Below, piece by piece: positions 17,382 through 25,929 of a DNA stretch of 62,823 nt. The DNA lies in assembly GCA_035631035.1 (NCBI GenBank), contig DASQJL010000015.1:1-62823 (forward strand), in the 5' to 3' direction. The DNA comes from Candidatus Binatia bacterium. Its GTDB lineage: Bacteria; Eisenbacteria; RBG-16-71-46; SZUA-252. A program made the position numbers and the translations under genes. How positions within the stretch are numbered: the stretch's first letter is position 1; every line of letters starts with the position of its first letter. The notes beneath the pieces were generated by a model, which was given only the letters and a program-made list of their open reading frames with translations, made no database searches and was not told where the DNA came from.

Positions 17382-18206
17382 CTACTTCGCCAGGGCGAGC
17401 GCCTCCTCGAAGGTCCCGCCAAAGAACGCCACGTTGGAGAACGCCTCGCGCGCGATGTGCTCCGCCACGTAGCGCGCTTCGGCGGCGCCTCCGGCGATCA
17501 CGATCACCCGCGTGTTGTGGTCCTCCATGGGCAGGCGCCCGTCGTTCTTCGCGTCCTTCAGCGCCCCGACGTCCTTGCCGTCGAGCACGCCCGAGCGCGG
17601 AATGTTCCGGGCGCCGGGCAGCGACCCGCCCGCGAACGCCCCGGCTTCCCGCGCGTCGATGACGTACGCGGTGCGGTCCTCCGCGAGAACGCGGCGCAGG
17701 CCCTCGGGTTCGATCTGCGCCGGCTCGCCGAGGGCGCGCCAGACCGGCATGCCGAGCTGATAGCGGCGCACGTTCGAGTAGCCGGCCGCCCGGAGCTCCG
17801 CCGCGAGCCGCCGGCTCTTCCCGCAGAACGGACCGTTGCAGTACAGGATGATCGCTCTCGACTTGTCGCCCGCGAGCGCGCGACCGATCTCCGCGACGTC
17901 GGAGACGTACGCGGACATCGGCACGCCGGGCCGGGCCGCGACGTTCCGCGCGCCGGGAATGTGCCCCATCGCGAACTCCATGGCCGGCCGCGCGTCGAAG
18001 ACGACGGCGCTGCCGGCGGCGAGGACGCTCTTCATCTCGACGGTGGAGATCTCGGAGGCGGAGGGATCGCCGTCGCCCGCGACGGCTTGAAAGAGCGTGG
18101 GGGAAGGCGGCTGGGGCGACGCCACGGCCGCCGTCAGGAGGGCAATCGCCGTGGCGACGATCGAGAGGGAGATCCGGATCCATGGACGATGGCGGTTCGG
18201 CGCCAT
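17382..18206 (-). CDS. Secreted protein with two rhodanese domains
   Basis: A signal peptide (ISLSIVATAIALLTAAVAS) precedes two rhodanese domains. The first (about 52-150) has VVFDARPAMEFAMGHIPGARN and the active loop YCNGPFCGKS with Cys123 as likely sulfur carrier. In the second (about 160-270), AYVIDAREAGAFAGGSLPGARN is intact, but the active-loop position reads VIAGGAAEA with no cysteine, so it is probably inactive. Function may be periplasmic sulfur or thiol handling. It is 24 nt downstream of the PAS hybrid kinase and ends the metal-protein/porin/DoxX/kinase run. 274 residues. Confidence 0.88.
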   Translation of the reverse strand: MAPNRHRPWIRISLSIVATAIALLTAAVASPQPPSPTLFQAVAGDGDPSASEISTVEMKSVLAAGSAVVFDARPAMEFAMGHIPGARNVAARPGVPMSAYVSDVAEIGRALAGDKSRAIILYCNGPFCGKSRRLAAELRAAGYSNVRRYQLGMPVWRALGEPAQIEPEGLRRVLAEDRTAYVIDAREAGAFAGGSLPGARNIPRSGVLDGKDVGALKDAKNDGRLPMEDHNTRVIVIAGGAAEARYVAEHIAREAFSNVAFFGGTFEEALALAK

Positions 18207-18230
18207 TGAACCCTCCGGGGCGATGGGGGA

Positions 18231-20174
18231 CTACTCCGGCAGCGCCTCCAGGAGCTGCCGCAAGGCGCCCGGGTCGGCGGGCTTCACGAGGTGCCGGGCG
18301 AAACCCGCCGAGCGGGAGCGCAGGCGATCCTCCTCCTGGCCGTAACCGGTCATCGCGATGAGGACCGTGCTTCGCAGCCCGGGCAGCTCGTGCATCCGTC
18401 GCGCGACCTCGTAGCCGTCCATGCCGGGGAGCCCGATGTCGAGCAGGACCACCTCGGGCTGGAACGCCGCGGCGATCGTGAGGGCCGAGGGACCGTCGTT
18501 CGCGCTCCGGGTGTCGTGCCCCCAGACGCCCAGGAGCATCGACATGGTCTCGGTGGAGTCGCGGTTGTCGTCCACCACGAGCACGCGCCGCCGCACGGCG
18601 CGGCTCGCCGCGGAGCCCGCGGCGCCCGGAGCCGAAGGGGCCTCGCGCGGCGTGGCCGCCGACGGAAGCCGAACGATGAACTCGCTCCCCTGGTTCGCGC
18701 CGGCGCTCACCACTTCCACCGTGCCGCCGTGCAGCGCCGCGAGACGCTCGACCAGCGTGAGGCCGATGCCCAGGCCGCCGTCCGAGCGGTCCAGCGTGCG
18801 CGCCCCCTGGGTGAAGAGGTCGAAGATCCGGGTCTTGAGGTCGGCGGAGATCCCCACGCCGGAATCCCGCACGCGGATCACGGCCCTTCCCGCCTCCAGC
18901 GCTCCGCTCAGCCAGATATTCCCCCCGGCCGGCGTGTACTTGGCCGCGTTGTTCAGGAGATTGAGCACGATCTGGGCGAGCCGGATCAGGTCCCCATCCA
19001 CCCAGAGCGGGGTCTCGGGCAGGCGGACCTCCAGCGCCTGGCGCCTCCCCTCGATCAGGGGACGGCTGGCCTCCACGGCACGCTCGAAGACCACGGCCAG
19101 GTCCAGCCGCTCGCGCTGCAGCGTGAGGCGCCCGCTGGTGATCCGGCTCACGTCCAGGAGGTCGTCGACCAGGCGCGAGAGGTGGGCGGTCTGCCGCTCG
19201 ATCACGTCGCGCGACCACTGGAGCGTGGGGTCGTCGATCCGCTTCGCGCGCATCAGGCCCACGGCGTTCCGGATCGGGGCGAGCGGATTCCGGAGCTCAT
19301 GCGCGAGCATGGCGAGGAATTCGTTCACGCGGCGCGCGGTCTCCTCCAGCACCTCGATCTTCCGGCGCTGGGTCATGTCCTGCGTCACCTTGGCGTAGCC
19401 GCGGAGCGATCCCTCGTGGTCGTAGAGGGCGGTGATCACCTCGTTCGCCCAGAAGCGCGAGCCGTCGCGGCGCACGCGCCACCCATCGTCCTCGACGCGG
19501 TCGGTGGCGCGCGCCTGATCCAGGAGGCGCTGGGGCGCCCCCGCGCTCTTCGCCTCGGCGGGGAAGAAGAGGGAAAAGTGGCGCCCGATGATCTCGTCGG
19601 CCCCGTAGCCCTGGATCCGGCGCGCGCCCACGTTCCAGCTGCTCACGTACCCTTCCGGATTCAGGAACACGATGGCGTAGTCGGAGACCCCCTCGACCAG
19701 GAGCCGGAAGCGCTCCTCGCTCTCACGGAGGGACTCTTCGTGGCGCCGGCGCTCGCTCAGGTCGCGGGTGATCTTGGAGAAGCCCGCCAGCTCGCCGCTG
19801 TCGTCGTAGATCGCGGTGATGACGACGTTGGCCCAGAAGCGGGAGCCGTCCTTGCGAAGCCGCCATCCTTCGTCCTCGAAGCGGCCCTCGGCCTTGGCGA
19901 TCTCCAGCTCGCGCATCGGCCATCCCCGGTCGTTCGCCTCCTGCGGGTAGAAGCGGGAGAAGTGCTGGCCGATGATTTCCGACGGGGCGTACCCCTTGAT
20001 GCGCTCCGCGCCCAGATTCCAGGTCCGGATGACGCCCTCGGGGCTGAGCAGGAAGATGGCGTAGTCCCGCGCTCCCTCGACGATACGACGGAAGACCCTG
20101 TCGTCGAGGGGTGAGAGTGCATCGAAGGAGCGCTCCGGAGCGGCCCCGGCGCGCGACGGCTCGGGCGTGATCAT
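18231..20174 (-). CDS. PAS-PAS hybrid sensor histidine kinase with receiver domain
   Basis: Cytoplasmic sensor kinase of 647 residues. It has two similar PAS domains (about 28-140 and 155-270), each with an Ile-Gly-(Gln/Arg)-His-Phe-Ser motif and a PAC segment (RKDGSRFWAN..ITA). The HisKA domain AHELRNPLAPI carries His292. The HATPase has NLLNNAAKY, DSGVGI and GGLGIGLTL. The C-terminal receiver (about 522-640) has VVDDN and LLDIGLPGMDG with the phospho-Asp near 573. No membrane segment is seen. The ATG at 20174 has AGGAAA 7 nt upstream, which rejects the long frame that would join it to the upstream genes. It may sense the condition the adjacent metal/sulfur genes answer, but that is inference. 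Confidence 0.93.
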   Translation of the reverse strand: MITPEPSRAGAAPERSFDALSPLDDRVFRRIVEGARDYAIFLLSPEGVIRTWNLGAERIKGYAPSEIIGQHFSRFYPQEANDRGWPMRELEIAKAEGRFEDEGWRLRKDGSRFWANVVITAIYDDSGELAGFSKITRDLSERRRHEESLRESEERFRLLVEGVSDYAIVFLNPEGYVSSWNVGARRIQGYGADEIIGRHFSLFFPAEAKSAGAPQRLLDQARATDRVEDDGWRVRRDGSRFWANEVITALYDHEGSLRGYAKVTQDMTQRRKIEVLEETARRVNEFLAMLAHELRNPLAPIRNAVGLMRAKRIDDPTLQWSRDVIERQTAHLSRLVDDLLDVSRITSGRLTLQRERLDLAVVFERAVEASRPLIEGRRQALEVRLPETPLWVDGDLIRLAQIVLNLLNNAAKYTPAGGNIWLSGALEAGRAVIRVRDSGVGISADLKTRIFDLFTQGARTLDRSDGGLGIGLTLVERLAALHGGTVEVVSAGANQGSEFIVRLPSAATPREAPSAPGAAGSAASRAVRRRVLVVDDNRDSTETMSMLLGVWGHDTRSANDGPSALTIAAAFQPEVVLLDIGLPGMDGYEVARRMHELPGLRSTVLIAMTGYGQEEDRLRSRSAGFARHLVKPADPGALRQLLEALPE

Positions 20175-20296
20175 CGCGGTTTCCTGCCCGGCCCCCGCGC
20201 GGTTCGGCGCGGGGGCCGCTCCCATCAGTCTACCGGGGACGCCGGATCGCCGCATCCATCCGTTTTCCCTGCGGGCGGCGCGGCGGGCGCGTGGAA

Positions 20297-20686
20297 TTAC
20301 GTACGGGCCGGGCCCCGTCGCGCCGCGTCCACGCTCAGCCGGCCCGAGCCGTGGGCCGCGATGTACAGGAACACGAAGCAATAGAGCGCGGGGAGCTCGC
20401 CGTGGTTCACGATCGGCCAGAAGGAGTGGGGGGCGTGGACCATGAAGTAGGCCGCCGCCATTTCGCCGCTCGCGATGAACGCGGCCACGGAGGCGAAGAG
20501 CCCGATCGCGATCAACAGCCCGCCGCCGAACTCGATGACGCCGGCCGCGATCATCAGCGGCTCCGCCGCCTTCTCGGCGCCGAACCAGCCGAACAGCTTC
20601 TGCCCGCCGTGGCAGAGGTAGAGGAATCCGACCACGATCCGCATGATCGCGAACAGGGTCTCCGCGTACTTCCCGAGAAAGCGCAT
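20297..20686 (-). CDS. DoxX-family membrane protein
   Basis: Four-helix integral-membrane protein of 129 residues. It shows MRFLGKYAETLFAIMRIVVGFLYLCHGGQKLFGWFG, GGLLIAIGLFASVAAFIASGEMAAAYF, the motif FWPIVNHGELPALYCFVFLYIAAHGSG and a short Arg-rich end. DoxX-like proteins are linked to thiosulfate:quinone oxidoreductase subunits or oxidative-stress/thiol complexes, but the exact role is open. It lies 27 nt after the porin gene in the same run. Confidence 0.9.
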   Translation of the reverse strand: MRFLGKYAETLFAIMRIVVGFLYLCHGGQKLFGWFGAEKAAEPLMIAAGVIEFGGGLLIAIGLFASVAAFIASGEMAAAYFMVHAPHSFWPIVNHGELPALYCFVFLYIAAHGSGRLSVDAARRGPART

Positions 20687-20713
20687 CGAGGACCTCCCAG
20701 GGGATGACGGTGG

Positions 20714-21925
20714 TCAGAAGACCACGGCGAGCTGGGCGGCCATGAAGGCCTCCACGCGCCGCGGCACGGTCTCGGTGTGCGTCTCCTGATGGACCAGCTT
20801 GGCGAGGAGCATCTTCGAGGGCTTGAATCCGATTCCGATCTCGCGCCGCCAGATCGGAGCGTCCCAGGCGGCGGCGCGGCCGCCGGCCAGGGTGAGATCG
20901 TCGAACGCGATGCGGCTGTACCGGCCTGCCACGTACCAGCCGGGGAGCACCGTCACCTTTCCCTCCGCGTACCAGGCGCGAAGGTCGAGGTCGCCCACCC
21001 AGGGCTGCTGGAAGCGATTCCAGACGTACTCGCCATAGAGGACGGCGCGATCGTAGGAGAGCTCCAGGTCGCCGCCGGCGAACACCTGGTTGTAGTCGTC
21101 GGCGCTCTTCCGAGCCGGAAGCGCGCCGTCTTCGAGCGCGCGGCTCAGATAGGGTCCGCGCGCGGCCGAGACGCCGGCGCGCATCCAGGGCGCGGGCGCC
21201 AGACCGATGCGGCCGAGCACCTGCTTGCCGTCGTTGTCGTCGGTGCTGACCATCGACCCGACGGTGCCGTTGGTGGCGCCGATCGCGAATTCGAAGGGGC
21301 TGGCGGTGCCGACCACGACCGCGCCGACGTCCCAGCAGTTCTCGTAGAGGACCGAGAGGGCCTGCCCCGTTCCGGGGTAGCCGAGCCCGGTGAGTCCGCC
21401 GGCCGCGTAGTTCGTGAAGTAGCCGCGCGCCCGGTTCGCGACGATGTCCTCCGGACGGAACGGGACCTGGTCGTCGCGGACGTCCAGGTGGTACTGGTAG
21501 ACGAGCGGCGAGCCGATCAGGTTGTTCCGCGAGGCGTCCGACCGGTTGGGAAAGGCGCCGACGTGCATCGGGATCTTCCCCGCCTCGAGGTGGATATCGC
21601 GCCCCTTGGGGTCGGAGAAGCGCACGAATCCGCCGTAGAGGCGGGGCGCCTTGCCGTCGTCGGAGAGGATCTCCGCGAAGGCGGAGATGTGCTCCTGGAT
21701 CCGGCCGTCCGCGAGCAGGCGGAGCCGGATCGCGTGAAAGGGGTTCTCGCCGAAGCTGAAGAAGTTCGAATTGATCTGGTCGGTGCGGGTGACCTGGACC
21801 AGGTCGAGATGGGCTTCCCAGTCGATCGGGGATTCGGCGGAGGCAGAAGCGAAACGGGGCATGCCCGAAGACAGGCACGCCCCGAAGAACAGACTCAGCG
21901 CAACGACGGCGCCGCGCCGGCTCAG
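20714..21925 (-). CDS. Outer-membrane beta-barrel porin-like protein
   Basis: About 400 residues of alternating amphipathic strands with no helices and an aromatic end (FMAAQLAVVF), typical of a porin. Recognisable strands include IDWEAHLDLVQVTRTDQIN, FHAIRLRLLADGRIQEHISAFAEI, IHLEAGKIPMHVGAF and GDLELSYDRAVLYGEYVWNRF. The start matters: the first ATG (21862) leaves no signal peptide. The in-frame CTG at 21925 overlaps the upstream TGA and opens a good signal (LSRRGAVVALSLFFGACL), ending near SASA. I therefore propose a CTG start coupled to the upstream gene; ATG 21862 is the conservative alternative. The substrate is unknown. Confidence 0.78.
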   Translation of the reverse strand: MSRRGAVVALSLFFGACLSSGMPRFASASAESPIDWEAHLDLVQVTRTDQINSNFFSFGENPFHAIRLRLLADGRIQEHISAFAEILSDDGKAPRLYGGFVRFSDPKGRDIHLEAGKIPMHVGAFPNRSDASRNNLIGSPLVYQYHLDVRDDQVPFRPEDIVANRARGYFTNYAAGGLTGLGYPGTGQALSVLYENCWDVGAVVVGTASPFEFAIGATNGTVGSMVSTDDNDGKQVLGRIGLAPAPWMRAGVSAARGPYLSRALEDGALPARKSADDYNQVFAGGDLELSYDRAVLYGEYVWNRFQQPWVGDLDLRAWYAEGKVTVLPGWYVAGRYSRIAFDDLTLAGGRAAAWDAPIWRREIGIGFKPSKMLLAKLVHQETHTETVPRRVEAFMAAQLAVVF

Positions 21926-22428
21926 ATCTTGTCCTTCTCCTTGCTCTCCTTGTACGGGCACGCCGCCGGGGCCTTGCCCGAGGACGAGCTCATCGCCTTG
22001 GCGAACTGCGCCTGCACCTTCGGGCCCTGCCCCGTGTACTTGTTCTTGAAGCCGGCGGTCTGGATGCACTTGGCGATCGCGTTCCGGTCGAAGGAGCGGT
22101 CGGCGATGACGTAGGCGGTGTGGCTCGCGAGATCCATGTAGGCGCAGGCGACGCCCTTCTGGGCCATCAACGCCGTCTGGATCGACTTGACGCAGTTCTG
22201 GCACTCGGCGCCCGGAACGGCGAACGAGTAGATGTTCTGTCCGGCCTTGACCGTCGGACAGGACATCGCCGACGCGCCCTCGGTCTTCATGCCTTCGCAG
22301 TGATGCCCCGACGAAGCCGAGCGGGCGGCGTCGCCGCTTCCGCAGGAAGCGCCGCCGGCGAACGCGGACCCGGCCACGAGGAGGGCGGCCGCGGCAAGAG
22401 GTGCAGCTTTGCTGAGGATGCGATTCAT
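21922..22428 (-). CDS. Secreted heavy-metal-associated (HMA) domain protein
   Basis: 168-residue exported protein. A signal peptide (LSKAAPLAAAALLVAGSAFA) is followed by a Cys/His-containing stretch (C29, H42, H43, C44, C57) and then one ferredoxin-like HMA domain (about 63-135) with the metal motif GAECQNC (Cys76, Cys79). Such domains bind Cu(I), Zn(II) or Hg(II). The Lys/Ser-rich C-terminus includes one more cysteine (AACPYKES). Likely a periplasmic metal-binding protein acting with the porin coded directly downstream, whose frame overlaps its stop. Shine-Dalgarno GAAGGAG lies upstream of the ATG. Confidence 0.85.
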   Translation of the reverse strand: MNRILSKAAPLAAAALLVAGSAFAGGASCGSGDAARSASSGHHCEGMKTEGASAMSCPTVKAGQNIYSFAVPGAECQNCVKSIQTALMAQKGVACAYMDLASHTAYVIADRSFDRNAIAKCIQTAGFKNKYTGQGPKVQAQFAKAMSSSSGKAPAACPYKESKEKDKI

Positions 22429-22523
22429 GGGTGAGTCTCCTTCAGGGATGGGTCCGAAACGATACGGGATCAAGAGTACACCGGCTCCGAAGTGTGTCCA
22501 GCCTGAATTCCGGCGGCCGGCGG

Positions 22524-23849
22524 CTAGTTCGAGCTGCCCGTCGGGGCCGCCGCCCCTCCGGATGCCCGGTCGCGCATGGCCTTGTAGCTCTGGATCCCCT
22601 GAGCGAGATGCTCCGCGAATTTGTTCTGGAACTGCGTGTCCTTGAGGATCGCCGCCTCCCGCGGATTCGTGATGAAGGCCGTCTCCACCAGGACCGAGGG
22701 GATCTCCGGCGCCTTCAGGACCACGAAGCCGGCCTGCTTCACGCCGCGCGTGCTCAGGCGGGTGTCGGCGCTCACCGCGTCGATCAGGAGCTCCGCCAGC
22801 TCGCTCGAGCGCCGGACGGTGTCGTTCTGCCGGAGGTCGAACAGGATGGAGATCAGGTCGTCGCCGCTCTCGGGAGGCACGCCCCCGATCATGTCCGCGG
22901 CGTTCTCCTTCTCGGCCAGGGAGCGCGAGGCCTCGTCGGTCGCGCCGTTCGGCGAGAGGAAGTAGATCTCGGTCCCAGTCGCGTCGTGGTTCCGGCTCGC
23001 GTTGCAGTGGATGCTGACGAAGAGGTCGGCCTGGTACTTCCGCGCCAGGTCGATCCGCTTCCGCAGCGGGATGAAGTAGTCGCTCGTCCGGGTGAGCACG
23101 GCGCTGATGCCGGGAATCAGGTCCAGCTGGGATTTCAGCTTCCGGGCCACGGCCAACGTGATGTCGGCCTCCTGGAGGTGGCGATATCCGATCGCGCCCG
23201 TATCCTCGCCGCCGTGCCCCGCGTCGATCGCCACGATGAACATCTTCTTTCCGCTCTTCAGCTCGGTCACCTTCTGCTCGAGCGCCTGCTCTGCGGCCGG
23301 ATTGACCGGCATCGGCACGTCCACGACCACGCGGTCGGGGACGCCGTCGGCGGCCGCGAGGACGAACCCGAGCGGCGTCACCTTCCTCTTCAGATGGATG
23401 CGCACCGACGTGCCCGAGTCGGAGACCGCCGGGAAGATGTCGGCCACGAGGCTGTCCCCGACGAACTCCGTCGTCACGGCCGGGGACTTCCGGACCCGCG
23501 GCATGAAGACCTCGAACGTGGTCGAGTCGGTCATGCGGAACTTGGTGGTCGCGGGCACAGCACCGCTCAGGTCGAAGACGAGGCGGGTGTGCTCGGGAGC
23601 CGTCCAAAAGCGGAGCCGCACCAGCTCCGGCGCCGCGGGCGCGGGCGCCGCGCTGGTGGCGGCGGGCACGGCGCCCAGGAAGCACCCCAGGGCGAGGAGC
23701 AGGAGAAGCGCGAGCGGCGCAACACGGCCGAGGCCCGCCCGCGCCCCCCGAAGGGGACGCGCAGCGGGCCTCGTCGAACGCTCGCGCACCAGACGCGCGT
23801 TCGGGCCGTTAATCTTGAGAGGGCTCGACGGCCACGAACTGGGTCGCAT
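22524..23849 (-). CDS. N-acetylmuramoyl-L-alanine amidase with AMIN domain (AmiC type)
   Basis: Zinc amidase that cleaves the peptide from N-acetylmuramic acid during cell separation. After a hydrophobic export signal (VAPLALLLLLALGCFLGAVPA) comes an AMIN-like beta domain (about 70-190, VRLRFWTAPEHTRLVFDLSGAV) and an Amidase_3 catalytic domain (about 208-420): IVAIDAGHGGEDTGAIG, the zinc-Glu region HLQEADITLAVARKL, VSIHCNAS and VLVETAFITNPREA. All ligand motifs are present. The start is uncertain: ATG 23849 overlaps htrA by 41 nt, and GTG 23789 lies just after its end. No LysM or SPOR domain is seen. Confidence 0.92.
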   Translation of the reverse strand: MRPSSWPSSPLKINGPNARLVRERSTRPAARPLRGARAGLGRVAPLALLLLLALGCFLGAVPAATSAAPAPAAPELVRLRFWTAPEHTRLVFDLSGAVPATTKFRMTDSTTFEVFMPRVRKSPAVTTEFVGDSLVADIFPAVSDSGTSVRIHLKRKVTPLGFVLAAADGVPDRVVVDVPMPVNPAAEQALEQKVTELKSGKKMFIVAIDAGHGGEDTGAIGYRHLQEADITLAVARKLKSQLDLIPGISAVLTRTSDYFIPLRKRIDLARKYQADLFVSIHCNASRNHDATGTEIYFLSPNGATDEASRSLAEKENAADMIGGVPPESGDDLISILFDLRQNDTVRRSSELAELLIDAVSADTRLSTRGVKQAGFVVLKAPEIPSVLVETAFITNPREAAILKDTQFQNKFAEHLAQGIQSYKAMRDRASGGAAAPTGSSN

Positions 23850-25317
23850 CGCCTCGCTTGATCAGGAAGACCACCGGCTTCGCCGGATTCTTGCGCTTCG
23901 CGGCTTCGACCGCGTGCGTGTATTCCATCATATCCTTGACCGGGATGTCGTTCACTTCTTTGACCACGTCCCCCGGCCGGAGCCCCGAGTCGTCGGCGCC
24001 GCTGCCTTCGGTGACGTCGGTGATCACGACGCCGGTCTTGTCGTGGAGGTTGAACTCGCCCGCCGCGTCGCTGCCCAGCGCGGAGACCTGGATTCCCAGC
24101 CAATCCGACGCCGTGCTGGGCGTCGCATTGTCGGCCTTGGCGACCTGGTCCTCGGGCGGACGCTCCGCCAGCGTGACCGCGAGGTCGCGCGGCTTGCCGT
24201 TCCGGAGCACGCGCACGGCGACCTTCTTGTTCACCGGCGTCTCGGCGACCAGGAGCCGGAAGCGCTGCACGTCGTCCACGGCCTTCCCGTCGAAGTCGGT
24301 GATCACGTCCTTGACCTGGAAGCCGGCCTGCGACGCCGGGGTGTTCGAGCTCACGCCGCCGACCAGCACGCCGTGTCCCTGGATACCCCAGTTGTCCGCC
24401 AGCTCGGGGGTCAGCTCCTGAGGCAGGATGCCCAGGTAGCCGCGCGTCACCTTGCCGGTTGCGATCAGCTGCTTCGAGATGCTGCTCGCGATGTTGATCG
24501 GGATGGCGAATCCGATCCCCTCGCCCGACGGATTGACGGCCGTGTTGATGCCGATCGCCTCGCCGCGAATGTTGAGGAGCGGACCGCCGCTGTTTCCGAA
24601 GTTGATGGAGGCGTCGGTCTGGATGAAGTTCTGGTAGCTGGGGGCGCCGCCCTGGATGGCCAGGTTCGTGCGGCCCTTGGCGCTGATCACGCCCACGGTG
24701 AGCGTGCCGTCCAGCTCGCCCAGGGCATTGCCGATCGCGATCGCCCAGTCGCCGATCCGGATCTCGTCGGAGTCGCCCAGAGGCACCACCGGCAGATCGC
24801 CGGCGCCCACGACCTTGATGACGGCGACGTCGGTGCCCGGATCGGTGCCGACGACCCTCGCCTTGAACTTGCGGTGGTCGTTCAGCGTCACCGTGATCTC
24901 GGCGGCGTCCCGGACCACGTGGTTATTGGTCAGGATGTAGCCGGCGCGATCGATGATGAAACCCGAGCCGCTGCTCGGGATCCGGATGTTCCGGCGCTGC
25001 TGCTGGGGCTGCTGCGGGGTTTCGGGGAACAGGCGCCGGAAGAAGTCGCCGTAGGGGCCCTCGAACTGCGAGTACGGGCCGTCCGATCCGGTGGCGTTGC
25101 GCTTCGTTTCGATGCTCACGACTCCGGGGAGCGTCCGTTCGGCGATGGCCGTGAACGGGCTCTCGAGCCCGGACGAGACCACGCTCTCCTTGGCCTGGAG
25201 CACCGGCGAGGAGTTGCTCCCGCCCGCGAGGATGAATCCGACGACGATGCCGATGAGCAGGAGTCCGCCCGCGACGAGAAGGACCTTCGCGGCGCGGACC
25301 GTTTCACGAGATTCCAT
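23809..25317 (-). CDS. degQ: HtrA/DegQ-family periplasmic serine protease
   Basis: Periplasmic protease/chaperone of 502 residues. A signal anchor (VLLVAGGLLLIGIVVGFILAG) precedes the trypsin-like domain with His in LTNNHVV, Asp in TDVAVIK and Ser in GNSGGPL, then two PDZ domains (about 285-385 and 405-495) with the GYLGI and WLGIQV carboxylate loops. A Gln-rich loop (QQPQQQ) lies in the LA region. It is co-directional with the amidase and overlaps the upstream small coiled-coil gene by 14 nt. Confidence 0.95.
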   Translation of the reverse strand: MESRETVRAAKVLLVAGGLLLIGIVVGFILAGGSNSSPVLQAKESVVSSGLESPFTAIAERTLPGVVSIETKRNATGSDGPYSQFEGPYGDFFRRLFPETPQQPQQQRRNIRIPSSGSGFIIDRAGYILTNNHVVRDAAEITVTLNDHRKFKARVVGTDPGTDVAVIKVVGAGDLPVVPLGDSDEIRIGDWAIAIGNALGELDGTLTVGVISAKGRTNLAIQGGAPSYQNFIQTDASINFGNSGGPLLNIRGEAIGINTAVNPSGEGIGFAIPINIASSISKQLIATGKVTRGYLGILPQELTPELADNWGIQGHGVLVGGVSSNTPASQAGFQVKDVITDFDGKAVDDVQRFRLLVAETPVNKKVAVRVLRNGKPRDLAVTLAERPPEDQVAKADNATPSTASDWLGIQVSALGSDAAGEFNLHDKTGVVITDVTEGSGADDSGLRPGDVVKEVNDIPVKDMMEYTHAVEAAKRKNPAKPVVFLIKRGDATQFVAVEPSQD

Positions 25318-25765
25318 TCATTCCCTCCATCCGGGGCGGCCGCGGGCCGCCCGACTCCGTGAATCCGGTCTGACGCTCGGCGGGCGGATCGTCCGGGTTC
25401 CCGGGAGCCGCGCCGCCGGAAGCGTTCTCGGCGGGACGCGACGCGTCCGCCTCCTCCGCTTCCTTCCTCAATGATTGAAGCTCCGACTCCTTGTCCGCAA
25501 TGCATCGCTCGATGCCTTCCACCAGCGACTTGAGGCGAAGCGCCTCGTCGTCGCCGGCCAGGACCGCGAGCGATCCTCCGTTCCAGAGCTGAAACGCGCG
25601 CTCGCCCAGCTGCGAGAGAGCGCGGGAACGGTCACGGCGCAGGGACAGGAGATCCACGCGAAGCACGCCGATCCGCACCGTCCGCTTCGTCGTGCGGCGG
25701 GTGCGTTCGTAGCCGGTGCGGACCTCGTCCTGCAGCCGGTCCCAAAAACCCGTCTGCGGCGCCAT
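25304..25765 (-). CDS. Small basic/coiled-coil protein of unknown function
   Basis: I do not recognise a named family. The 153-residue product starts FWDRLQDEVRTGYERTRRTTKRTVRIG, a basic helical region, then LGERAFQLWNGG and a predicted coiled coil (LKSLVEGIERCIADKESELQSLRKEAEEAD, about 75-105). The C-terminal 45 residues are a Pro/Gly/Ala-rich disordered tail. No signal or membrane segment is visible. AAAGGAGGG lies 8 nt before the ATG. The 14-nt overlap with htrA suggests translational coupling. Confidence 0.75.
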   Translation of the reverse strand: MAPQTGFWDRLQDEVRTGYERTRRTTKRTVRIGVLRVDLLSLRRDRSRALSQLGERAFQLWNGGSLAVLAGDDEALRLKSLVEGIERCIADKESELQSLRKEAEEADASRPAENASGGAAPGNPDDPPAERQTGFTESGGPRPPRMEGMNGIS

Positions 25766-25929
25766 AACCCTCCTTTGAGCAATGCGTTCTGGGATTTGGA
25801 GCGAGGGGGCTGGCCGCTCCCCCTGTCAAGCCGGTAGTACCCGGCCTAAACGGTGCAGTTCCCGGCGGCTACCGGCACGTATCGAACGCGATGGGGGCCT
25901 GACCGTGAACCTGCTTATACTGACGCTCC

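Noticed and set aside
18231-21878. A single frame of about 1215 codons over kinase, DoxX and porin
   Set aside because: Only the kinase part is conserved protein; the kinase has its own ATG and Shine-Dalgarno sequence at 20174, and DoxX and the porin use other frames.
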